Source of the DNA: an uncultured Eubacteriales bacterium
GTDB lineage: Bacteria; Bacillota; Clostridia; Christensenellales; CAG-917
DNA: 5,331 nucleotides
Direction of reading: 5' to 3'
Assembly: GCA_900551145.1 (NCBI GenBank)
Contig: URUQ01000095.1
Location: 1-5,331 of the forward strand
Below the pieces are notes generated by a model, which saw nothing but the letters and a program-made list of their open reading frames with translations, was not told where the DNA came from and ran no database searches. Positions 1-5,328 of this stretch are shown here, piece by piece. Position numbers and translations under genes: made by a program. Numbering within the stretch: the first letter of the stretch is position 1; the number at the start of each line of letters is the position of its first letter.

Positions 1-612
1 GCGCTATATTGTGCGGTGGGTATTCACCCGCACGACGCAGACACGGCAACCGATGAGGCTTATCAAGAACTCAAAGCACTTGCAAGCAATCAAAAGTGTG
101 TCGCAATCGGTGAAATCGGCTTGGATTATTATTACGATTTGAGCGAGAGAGACGTGCAAAGAAAGGCATTTGCCGAGCAAATCGAGCTTGCAAACGAAGT
201 GGGTTTGCCTGCCGTTTTGCACGTCAGAGACGCATATGACGACGCAAGAAAAATACTTTTCGATATGAAAAGTTATCTCAATCACGGCTTGCTTTTGCAC
301 TGCTATTCGGGATCGAGCGAGTACGTCAAAGTTTTTGACAAGTTGGATGCGTACTACTCGTTCGGAGGTGCGATAACTTTTAAAAACGCACGGCATAATA
401 TCGAGGCACTTGCCACCGTACCGCTTGACAGACTGGTGCTCGAAACGGACTGTCCGTATATGACACCCGTCCCGTTTAGGGGCAAACTCAACGAGCCTAA
501 GTACGTTTCGCTCGTGCTTGAAAAGGCATCCGAAGTGCTGAACGTCGACAAAGATCAACTTGAAAAAATAACGACTGAAAATGCAAAAAGACTGTTTTAT
601 CGTATGAAATGA
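1..612 (+). CDS. tatD: TatD-family metal-dependent hydrolase (5'-truncated by window edge)
   Basis: This is a TatD-type TIM-barrel hydrolase of the amidohydrolase superfamily, a group with metal-dependent DNase/exonuclease activity (E. coli TatD/YcfH, Bacillus YabD). The reading frame is open from base 1, and 203 residues plus a TGA stop are visible. Family members are usually about 255 residues, so roughly 50 N-terminal residues, including the first metal-binding HxH motif, lie upstream. Visible motifs, numbered from base 1, are GIHPH at 7-11, GEIGLDYY with the metal-bridging Glu at 38, LHVRDA with a metal His at 74, LHCYSGS with a His at 100, SFGGAITF near 120, and LETDCPYMTP with the catalytic Asp at 150. 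All expected ligands in the visible part are intact. A GTG at 16 lies inside the conserved GIHPH region and is not a credible start. The gene is followed after 29 bases by a radical SAM gene and probably shares its transcript. In Bacillus the orthologue lies next to rnmV and ksgA. The family call is secure; the physiological substrate is not known from sequence. Confidence 0.95.
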   Translation, partial: ALYCAVGIHPHDADTATDEAYQELKALASNQKCVAIGEIGLDYYYDLSERDVQRKAFAEQIELANEVGLPAVLHVRDAYDDARKILFDMKSYLNHGLLLHCYSGSSEYVKVFDKLDAYYSFGGAITFKNARHNIEALATVPLDRLVLETDCPYMTPVPFRGKLNEPKYVSLVLEKASEVLNVDKDQLEKITTENAKRLFYRMK

Positions 613-641
613 TATAGATAAAACCGTTTTTGGGAAATAAC

Positions 642-1259
642 ATGACAAACAATTACGTGTACGAATTTGGCGACAGCCTATATCTCAACATCACCAACCG
701 TTGCCCCAACAACTGTGAGTTTTGCATACGCAACATCAAAGACGGCGTGAGCGGAAGTGACCTATGGTTGCTCAAAGAACCGACCTATCAAGAACTTGTG
801 GACGACCTTGGTATGTACGACTTAAAAAGGTATAAAGAGATTGTGTTTTGCGGGTTCGGCGAGCCGATGTGCAATCTATCTATGATATCTCAAATTGCGC
901 CCTATCTCAAAAACAAGGGGTGCAAGATTAGGATAAACACCAACGGGCTCGGCAACCTTATAAACAAGCGTGAGGACGTTGCAAAACTCATTGCGCCGTA
1001 TATTGATGCGGTGTCCATATCTCTCAACGCATCGGACGCGGATACCTATCAAGAGATTTGCAGAAGCAAGTACGGAAAAGACGCGTTTTACGCTATGCTT
1101 AAATTTGCCAAAGACTGCGTGGATGCGGGTATCGATACTACGATGTCCGTGGTCGATTTTATCGGTGAGGAAGAGATAGAAGCGTGCAGAAAACTCGCAG
1201 TCGAGGCGGGCGCGCATTTCAAAGTGAGAGAAACCATACGAGAGGATACGGAGTATTGA
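642..1259 (+). CDS. Radical SAM protein, TatD-associated type
   Basis: This is a small radical SAM enzyme expected to bind a [4Fe-4S] cluster and cleave S-adenosylmethionine to start radical chemistry; the substrate is unknown. The 205 residues show the cluster motif CPNNCEFC (Cys 21, 25, 28; CxxxCxxC), a GFGEP motif at 71-75 equivalent to the SAM-contacting GGEP, INTNG at 98-102, and a SISLNA strand at 125-130, in the normal order of the partial TIM barrel. There is no C-terminal cysteine-rich SPASM or twitch extension, so it is a minimal core enzyme. The size, the N-terminal YLNITNRCPNNC-type signature and the position directly behind tatD match the family known as TatD-associated (TatD-linked) radical SAM proteins. 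I chose ATG 642 because a GGG run lies 7 bases upstream. An in-frame TTG at 630 adds only MGNN and has no ribosome site. The gene likely forms an operon with tatD and ends in the hairpin at 1268-1314. Confidence 0.9.
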   Translation: MTNNYVYEFGDSLYLNITNRCPNNCEFCIRNIKDGVSGSDLWLLKEPTYQELVDDLGMYDLKRYKEIVFCGFGEPMCNLSMISQIAPYLKNKGCKIRINTNGLGNLINKREDVAKLIAPYIDAVSISLNASDADTYQEICRSKYGKDAFYAMLKFAKDCVDAGIDTTMSVVDFIGEEEIEACRKLAVEAGAHFKVRETIREDTEY

Positions 1260-1266
1260 CAAAAAG

Positions 1267-1320
1267 AAAAAACGGGAGAAAACCGTGATTGGTATTAGTT
1301 TTGCTTCCGTTTTTATCTTT
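1267..1320 (+). terminator. Probable intrinsic terminator after the tatD-radical SAM unit
   Basis: The hairpin begins 8 bases after the radical SAM stop codon. The 5' arm 1268-1283 (AAAAACGGGAGAAAAC) pairs with 1298-1314 over 16 base pairs, with one G-T wobble, one bulged G at 1303 and a 14-base loop. The 3' arm ends in five T, then A and a further T-rich stretch (ATCTTTT). The stem contains only about six G-C pairs, so it is weaker than the terminator at 3272-3300. Because it has A's on the left and T's on the right, it could act on both strands. It separates the tatD unit from ksgA. Confidence 0.6.
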
Positions 1321-1374
1321 TGTACTTCGATAGTTTATCTTCGGTACGATAGTAGTGTGTGACGGATAGAAAAG

Positions 1375-1401
1375 TATATTCGCATTGCAACAAGGAAAAA
1401 T
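1375..1401 (+). promoter_or_regulatory. Candidate -10 box and ribosome site of ksgA
   Basis: A TATATT hexamer at 1375-1380 (5 of 6 to the -10 consensus) lies 21 bases before ATG 1402. The Shine-Dalgarno AAGGAA is at 1392-1397, 4 bases from the start codon, and supports that start. No good -35 hexamer sits at the usual distance. A second weak option is TTGTAC at 1320-1325 with TACGAT at 1345-1350 (19-base spacer). The ribosome site is solid; the promoter is a guess. Confidence 0.4.
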
Positions 1402-2247
1402 ATGGAAAACAACAGCGTAAGAGACATTCTAAAGAGCGTTGACTTTCGATTCAATAAAGCACTCGGACAAAACTTTATCACCGACGGCAATTTGCTTGAC
1501 GCAATCGTTGCCGACAGCGGGATATGCGAGGGTGACGTTGTGGTCGAGATAGGCACGGGCGCGGGCACGCTCACGAGAGCGATTGCAAAAGTCGCAAAAA
1601 AGGTGTACTCGTTTGAGGTGGACTCCAATTTGAGGGCGGTGCTTGCCTTGTCCCTTCAAGGCGTGGACAATGTGGAAGTTATTTTCCGAGATATCCTCAA
1701 GATGAAGGACGACGATGTGCGCGAAATAGTGCAATCGCCCTTCAAAGTGGTGGCAAACTTGCCGTATTATATCACCACTCCGCTTGCAATGCGTTTTATC
1801 GAGAGTACGCTAGACGTACAAAGCCTCACGATTATGGTGCAAAAGGAAGTTGCGGATAGATTCGTGGCAAAAGCCAACACCGCAGACTATTCCGCAATCA
1901 CGCTTGCCATACAAATGGCGGGGGACGCAAAAATCACGAGAAACGTATCGAGAAATATGTTTTTCCCCTCTCCCAACGTCGATAGCGCGGTGGTGCGCAT
2001 AGACATCGACCGCAATAAACTTGCGGGTGAGGATTTTTCGCTCGTGCATAAACTCGTTAGAGGAGCGTTTGCGATGAGAAGAAAGACGCTTGCCAACAAT
2101 TTGAGCGTGTCGCTCGGAATATCCAAACAAGAAGCAACCGCAATCATCGAAGAGGCGGGTTTTGCACCGCTCGTAAGAGGGGAAGCGTTGTCGCTCGATG
2201 ATTATATCAAACTATCGCACGTGGTTGCAAAGTCGCAAATCGCATAA
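1402..2247 (+). CDS. rsmA: 16S rRNA (adenine1518-N6/adenine1519-N6)-dimethyltransferase KsgA/RsmA
   Basis: KsgA transfers four methyl groups from S-adenosylmethionine to two adjacent adenines in helix 45 of 16S rRNA and acts as a late checkpoint in 30S subunit assembly. The 281-residue length is normal for the bacterial family. Visible motifs are KALGQNFI at 19-26, the SAM-binding VEIGTGAGTLT at 48-58, FEVD at 71-74, the adenine-contacting Asp in RDIL at 96-99, the catalytic NLPYYIT at 119-125, FFPSPNVDSAVVRI at 187-200, and the C-terminal rRNA-contacting AFAMRRKTLANNL at 222-234, followed by RGEALSLDDYIKLS. All key residues are intact. The start ATG has an AAGGAA ribosome site 4 bases upstream. 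The gene follows tatD and the radical SAM gene but is separated from them by a hairpin and 142 bases, so it likely has its own promoter. The rnmV gene that often precedes ksgA in Bacillota is absent here. Confidence 0.98.
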   Translation: MENNSVRDILKSVDFRFNKALGQNFITDGNLLDAIVADSGICEGDVVVEIGTGAGTLTRAIAKVAKKVYSFEVDSNLRAVLALSLQGVDNVEVIFRDILKMKDDDVREIVQSPFKVVANLPYYITTPLAMRFIESTLDVQSLTIMVQKEVADRFVAKANTADYSAITLAIQMAGDAKITRNVSRNMFFPSPNVDSAVVRIDIDRNKLAGEDFSLVHKLVRGAFAMRRKTLANNLSVSLGISKQEATAIIEEAGFAPLVRGEALSLDDYIKLSHVVAKSQIA

Positions 2248-2257
2248 ATATTCACCA

Positions 2258-2293
2258 TATAATTGTAAAACAAATATATATAATTGTTAAACA
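2258..2293 (+). repeat. 15-base direct repeat with two TATAAT boxes upstream of the transporter gene
   Basis: TATAATTGTAAAACA at 2258-2272 is repeated as TATAATTGTTAAACA at 2279-2293, with 14 of 15 bases identical and a 21-base offset, about two helical turns. Each copy starts with a perfect -10 hexamer. The second box ends 26 bases before ATG 2311. No recognisable -35 element is found at 16-18 bases from either box (the best, TTCACC at 2251-2256, is 22 bases from the second). It could be a duplicated promoter element or an operator pair; function is inferred only from position. Confidence 0.5.
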
Positions 2294-2300
2294 GACGTGA

Positions 2301-2310
2301 AAAGGGCAGT
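2301..2310 (+). promoter_or_regulatory. Ribosome binding site deciding the transporter start
   Basis: AAAGGG at 2301-2306 lies 4 bases before ATG 2311. It selects that ATG over the in-frame TTG at 2284, which has no Shine-Dalgarno sequence, lies inside the upstream direct repeat, and would add nine charged and polar residues (MLNRREKGS). Confidence 0.8.
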
Positions 2311-3252
2311 ATGAACCAAAAAAAGTCATCTCACAATTTAATCGGGATTTTCTTCGTGTCATTGTGCGCGCTCATTTGGGGCTTTGCTTTCTTGGCGCAA
2401 AGAAGCGCGTCCTCGGACGTGCCCGTGTTTACGTTCAATGCCTTTCGGTTTGCCCTTGCCGTGGTGACTATAGGTGCAATGATACTTGTCAATATGCTCG
2501 TCGATAAAAAGAGAGGCACTACGCGCACGGGGTGGAATAAATCCACTTTTATCGGCGGAACGCTTTGCGGAGTTTGCCTTTTTATCGCGAACAATCTTCA
2601 ACAATACGGCGTGGCACATACCTCGCTCGGCAAATCCGGATTTATCACCGCGCTTTATATTGTCATCGTCCCGCTTTTGAGCGTGCTCATACGCAAGCGT
2701 ATTCCCGCACACGCATGGATTGCAGTTGCGCTCGGTATGGTCGGATTTTATCTTATGTGTATGGGAGACGACGCGTCGCTTTCTTTCAACGAAGCGGATT
2801 ACATTTTGCTCCTTTGCGCAATCGGCTTCTCTATGCAAATAATTTTCATAGACGTATACGTCGGAGACACCGATCCTTTTAAACTCACGTTTGTGCAGTT
2901 TTTGGTGGCGGCGGTGTTGAGTTTGCCCGCTATGGCAATAGAGGGCTTTCCGCCTATCGAAGCAATAGGAAACAACATTTGGTCCATACTTTACGTGGGT
3001 ATTTTCTCGGCGGGAATAGGCTTCACTTTCCAAGCGATAGGACAGAAATACACCACGCCCGAGCTTGCCACGCTCATAATGTCTATGGAAGCGGTCATCT
3101 CTCTAATCGCCGGCGTCGCGATACTTCACGAGCCGTGCGGAACGACGGAATTTATAGGCTGTATGGTGGTTATGTTTGCGGTGTTCATTGCGCAACTTTA
3201 CGTTCCGCATACGATGTTGCGCCCCAATTACAGCAAGTATTTTGTGGAATAA
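2311..3252 (+). CDS. EamA-family (drug/metabolite transporter superfamily) permease
   Basis: This is an inner-membrane carrier of the DMT superfamily; members export or import amino acids, nucleosides, sugars or other small metabolites, and the substrate cannot be read from this sequence. The 313 residues fit the usual 290-310 of ten-helix EamA proteins. Hydrophobic segments lie near residues 9-28, 42-63, 79-98, 109-127, 134-151, 162-182, 192-210, 222-241, 250-272 and 280-297, giving two five-helix repeats. Typical signatures are LIWGFAFLAQR in helix 1, NAFRFALA opening helix 2, TALYIVIVPLLSVL in helix 4, and in the second half AGIGFTFQAIGQKYTTP followed by LIMSMEAVISLIAG, the conserved glutamate region of helix 9. 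The short tail at 298-313 is polar. The AAAGGG ribosome site supports ATG 2311. The gene has its own AT-rich upstream repeat and ends 19 bases before a strong hairpin terminator, so it looks monocistronic, though read-through from ksgA (63 bases upstream) is possible. Confidence 0.93.
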   Translation: MNQKKSSHNLIGIFFVSLCALIWGFAFLAQRSASSDVPVFTFNAFRFALAVVTIGAMILVNMLVDKKRGTTRTGWNKSTFIGGTLCGVCLFIANNLQQYGVAHTSLGKSGFITALYIVIVPLLSVLIRKRIPAHAWIAVALGMVGFYLMCMGDDASLSFNEADYILLLCAIGFSMQIIFIDVYVGDTDPFKLTFVQFLVAAVLSLPAMAIEGFPPIEAIGNNIWSILYVGIFSAGIGFTFQAIGQKYTTPELATLIMSMEAVISLIAGVAILHEPCGTTEFIGCMVVMFAVFIAQLYVPHTMLRPNYSKYFVE

Positions 3253-3271
3253 TAAAAAATGAAGAAATAGC

Positions 3272-3300
3272 AAAAACGCACGTTTATACGTGCGTTTTTT
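3272..3300. terminator. Bidirectional intrinsic terminator between transporter gene and trmO
   Basis: A perfect 12-base-pair stem, AAAAACGCACGT (3272-3283) with ACGTGCGTTTTT (3288-3299), encloses a TTAT loop and ends in six T on the plus strand. The five leading A's provide a T-tract on the minus strand as well, so one hairpin can end both the plus-strand transporter transcript (stop at 3252) and the minus-strand trmO transcript (stop at 3330). Confidence 0.9.
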
Positions 3301-3329
3301 GTGTGTAAAACAGCGGTTTTGCAAAACAA

Positions 3330-3989
3330 TCAGTCGATTGATATTATATACGCGATGTCGTTTTTGACGATGAATTTTACGTTGCGATTGTCAAAAAGCA
3401 TACCGTATTCACGCTCGTCGTTTTGATACGAGGGGCGTGGGTCTTCGGCTATGCAAGCGGTTATCGTGGCTTTGAATTCGTCGGACAAAGCGGACGCGTC
3501 GCATTGCCAAACTACGCCAAGTTTGTCATAAAAATGTTTGTCCGCATACGAGCAAACGGCGTCTTTTACGCAGTCGGTGGGGACGTAGGGTTTTATATCG
3601 TAAACGGGCGTGCCGTCTATGAGGTCTGCGCCCTCAACGACAAGATAATCACCGTATTCGTCGCTATGTTCTATGCCAACGAGGCGCACACAACTGAGAC
3701 CTATACTGTTGGGACGGAAGGGGGAGCGAGAGGCAAATACGCCCACTTTTTTGTTGCCTCCGAGACGCGGAGGGCGCACGGTGGGGCAAAACTCGTCTTT
3801 ATGAGCAAGTGAAAAATCAAACAGTAGCCATATATGCGAAAACTCGTCCAAGCCTCTCAATGCGTCGGGGTGGCGGTATTCTTTTTCAAATACCACTTTT
3901 GCGCGTGAGGGGACTCGTCCGCTTTGACGCGGTACGCCGAATTTTTCATTGAAAGGTGTCTTGACGTGTGCTATCGGTTTTATTTCCAT
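3330..3989 (-). CDS. trmO: tRNA (N6-threonylcarbamoyladenosine(37)-N6)-methyltransferase TrmO
   Basis: TrmO (YaeB/TsaA-like family) methylates t6A at position 37 of threonine tRNA, using S-adenosylmethionine, to give m6t6A, which tunes ACC/ACU decoding; it acts in the cytoplasm. The 219 residues are close to the 235 of the E. coli enzyme. Motifs in order are PIAHVKTPFNEKFGVPRQ at 5-22, SHIWLLFDF at 51-59, the SAM-pocket segment VRPPRLGG at 71-78, GVFASRSPFRPNSIGLS at 83-99, EGADLIDGTPVYDIKPYVP at 119-137, and the C-terminal DPRPSYQ at 183-189 with REYGM at 193-197 and a strand near 204-208. Both the beta-barrel catalytic domain and the small C-terminal domain are therefore present. ATG 3989 is chosen because GAGG lies 5 bases upstream (3995-3998 on the minus strand) and conserved family sequence begins at once. 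An in-frame TTG at 4046 would add 19 unconserved residues. The gene is convergent with the transporter gene and divergent from the DUF2804 gene. Confidence 0.96.
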   Translation of the reverse strand: MEIKPIAHVKTPFNEKFGVPRQSGRVPSRAKVVFEKEYRHPDALRGLDEFSHIWLLFDFSLAHKDEFCPTVRPPRLGGNKKVGVFASRSPFRPNSIGLSCVRLVGIEHSDEYGDYLVVEGADLIDGTPVYDIKPYVPTDCVKDAVCSYADKHFYDKLGVVWQCDASALSDEFKATITACIAEDPRPSYQNDEREYGMLFDNRNVKFIVKNDIAYIISID

Positions 3990-3994
3990 AATTG

Positions 3995-4033
3995 CCTCGC
4001 TCTTATTATAGATAAAATTTGTTTGCAAATCCA
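3995..4033 (-). promoter_or_regulatory. Candidate trmO promoter with very short leader, plus ribosome site
   Basis: Read on the minus strand, a perfect TATAAT (4010-4005) lies 17 bases downstream of TGGATT (4033-4028, only 3 of 6 to the -35 consensus). The expected RNA start, about 7 bases after the box, would fall at the 5' edge of the GAGG ribosome site (3998-3995), leaving a leader of about ten bases before ATG 3989. The ribosome site is convincing; the promoter is plausible only. Confidence 0.4.
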
Positions 4034-4101
4034 GCGTTTTACTCAAAACGGCGCATTTTCGTTATATCCGCAAAAAAATGGGTATTGCGTGCAAGGCGGT
4101 T

Positions 4102-4144
4102 TTGAATTATACTTAACATATAATCTATTATACAAAAGTATAAT
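4102..4144 (+). promoter_or_regulatory. Promoter region of the DUF2804 gene with nested repeats
   Basis: Several -10-like boxes overlap: TATAAT 4119-4124, TATTAT 4126-4131 and TATAAT 4139-4144. TTGAAT at 4102-4107 is 18 bases from TATTAT, the best spaced -35/-10 pair. TTAACA at 4113-4118 (5 of 6 to consensus) is 20 bases from the last TATAAT. A perfect 9-base inverted repeat, ATTATACTT (4106-4114) and AAGTATAAT (4136-4144), brackets the region, and TATAAT-CT-ATTATA (4119-4132) forms a smaller palindrome inside it. ATTATAC recurs at 4106 and 4127, 21 bases apart. A promoter here is likely; which box is used, and whether a regulator binds the repeats, cannot be decided by eye. Confidence 0.55.
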
Positions 4145-4161
4145 ATCGATATGGAGGGATT

Positions 4162-5271
4162 ATGGAAAGAACGTATCCGAGTTGGATAGACGGTCAAGTC
4201 AACAGCAAACAAACAGAGTACACTCGTCCCACGACGCTTTTGGGCAAGGACGGAACTTTGCTTTCACCGGGTTGGGCAAGACACAACGTCTTTGAGTACA
4301 ACCGCAAGGACGCACGCCCGAGTTGGCGCAAGAAGGAATGGGATTTCTATCAAATCTCAAACGGCGAGTTTATGGTGCAAATCAGTTTTGCAAACATATC
4401 CATAGGCGGTTATGCGCAAGCGTCCATTACGGACTTGCACAATGCGCATCAAAAAGGCAAAATCCACTCGGGAACTATTCTCGAATGCACTGCGCTTTTC
4501 CTCGGTGGCGGGAAATATATGTTGCCTCCAAAGGGTGACGAACCCAACGTGCTCGATCACACGGTCGGCAAGACGCAAATGAAAGTCATCACCGAAGAAA
4601 ACACGAGAACGATATTCTTCAAGGGCACGTACAAGGGCAAAGAGGTGGAGTGCAACTTCACTATGGATATTATGGACGGGCTTGAAAATATCACCACCGT
4701 TCTTCCGTTTGCCAAGAAGCCCACAAGATACTTTATGACCACCAAGCAAAACAGTATGCCTTGCGAGGGTACGTTCCGCTGGGGTGAGCAAACGTGGACT
4801 TTTGATAAGAAAGACACCTTTGCATTCCTCGATTGGGGCAGAGTCAATACTCCGTACAAGATGGTGTGGTATTGGGGCAACGGCAACAAGTACGTCACTA
4901 CTCCCGACGGCAAAGAGCATCTTTTCGGTTTCGAGATTACGTGGGGTATCGGCGATGAGTCTCACGCAACCGAGACCGCAATCTTCTGGGACGGCAAATG
5001 CCACAAATTCGGGCCCGTAGATGTGGAAACGTTCCCCAAACCCGATAAGTTTACCGACAAATGGCACTTTGTGTCCCAAGACGGACGCTTCGATTTCACT
5101 ATGACGCCTTTCTACGATCATCACGGCGATCTTAACGTCATCAATCTTCTCCGTATGCACTGCCACCAAGTCCACGGCATTTGGAACGGCACTGCAATCC
5201 TTGACGACGGCACGAAAGTGGAAGTGAAGGATATGTATGCCTTTTGCGAATATTGCGAGAACAAGTGGTAA
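4162..5271 (+). CDS. DUF2804 domain-containing protein, function unknown
   Basis: I recognise this as a full-length DUF2804 protein (369 residues), a conserved family with no established biochemical role known to me. Family-typical segments are LLGKDGTLLSPGWAR at 26-40 followed by a KKEWDFYQI stretch at 57-65, the SIGGYAQ strand near 80-86, FLDWGRVNTPY at 222-232 with WYWGNGNK at 236-243, GFEITWGIGDESHATE at 256-271 followed by FWDGK at 275-279, and a C-terminal HQVHGIWNG at 335-343 with a DDG turn and a final FCEYCENKW. The protein is rich in aromatic residues and short alternating strands, suggesting an all-beta fold. There is no signal peptide or membrane segment, so a cytoplasmic location is expected. 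A strong GGAGGG ribosome site (4153-4158), 3-4 bases before ATG 4162, fixes the start. It is divergent from trmO and has no partner gene in view, so context gives no functional clue. Confidence 0.85.
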   Translation: MERTYPSWIDGQVNSKQTEYTRPTTLLGKDGTLLSPGWARHNVFEYNRKDARPSWRKKEWDFYQISNGEFMVQISFANISIGGYAQASITDLHNAHQKGKIHSGTILECTALFLGGGKYMLPPKGDEPNVLDHTVGKTQMKVITEENTRTIFFKGTYKGKEVECNFTMDIMDGLENITTVLPFAKKPTRYFMTTKQNSMPCEGTFRWGEQTWTFDKKDTFAFLDWGRVNTPYKMVWYWGNGNKYVTTPDGKEHLFGFEITWGIGDESHATETAIFWDGKCHKFGPVDVETFPKPDKFTDKWHFVSQDGRFDFTMTPFYDHHGDLNVINLLRMHCHQVHGIWNGTAILDDGTKVEVKDMYAFCEYCENKW

Positions 5272-5296
5272 AGAAATTGCGCCGAATGCTAAACAC

Positions 5297-5328
5297 GTGT
5301 CACTTATCTCTTTGAGATAACTTGACAC
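5297..5328. repeat. Imperfect palindrome at the window edge (hairpin; terminator or element end)
   Basis: GTGTCA (5297-5302) pairs with TGACAC (5323-5328) and TTATCTC (5304-5310) with GAGATAA (5314-5320), giving 6 plus 7 base pairs around a small internal loop (C opposite CT) and a TTT apical loop. It lies 25 bases after the DUF2804 stop codon. No T-tract follows in the three bases still visible, so it is not a classic terminator as seen here. It may be an RNA hairpin, a protein-binding palindrome, a dispersed repeat or the tip of a mobile element that continues beyond the window. Confidence 0.6.

Noticed and set aside
630..641. TTG at 630 as start of the radical SAM gene
   Set aside because: It adds only four residues, has no ribosome site, and the downstream ATG at 642 is better placed.
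4..648. Minus-strand open frame (214 codons) antisense to tatD
   Set aside because: The translation is low-complexity, hydrophobic and Cys/Phe-rich without domain features, and TatD motifs on the plus strand explain the sequence.
1260..1401. Possible small gene or riboswitch between the radical SAM gene and ksgA
   Set aside because: Only the terminator-like hairpin and ordinary AT-rich leader are visible; no open frame with a ribosome site and no known riboswitch core was recognised.
2359..3033. Minus-strand open frame (224 codons) antisense to the transporter gene
   Set aside because: The product is His/Arg/Lys-rich with no fold signature, as expected for the complement of hydrophobic-codon sequence.
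3990..4046. TTG at 4046 (minus strand) as start of trmO
   Set aside because: The extra 19 residues are not family-like and would translate through the candidate -10 box and the GAGG ribosome site of ATG 3989.
4357..5328. Long minus-strand open frame (323 codons) antisense to the DUF2804 gene
   Set aside because: Its translation has no recognisable family motif, no ribosome site is evident, and it lies wholly opposite a gene with clear conserved motifs; it is a by-product of codon bias.
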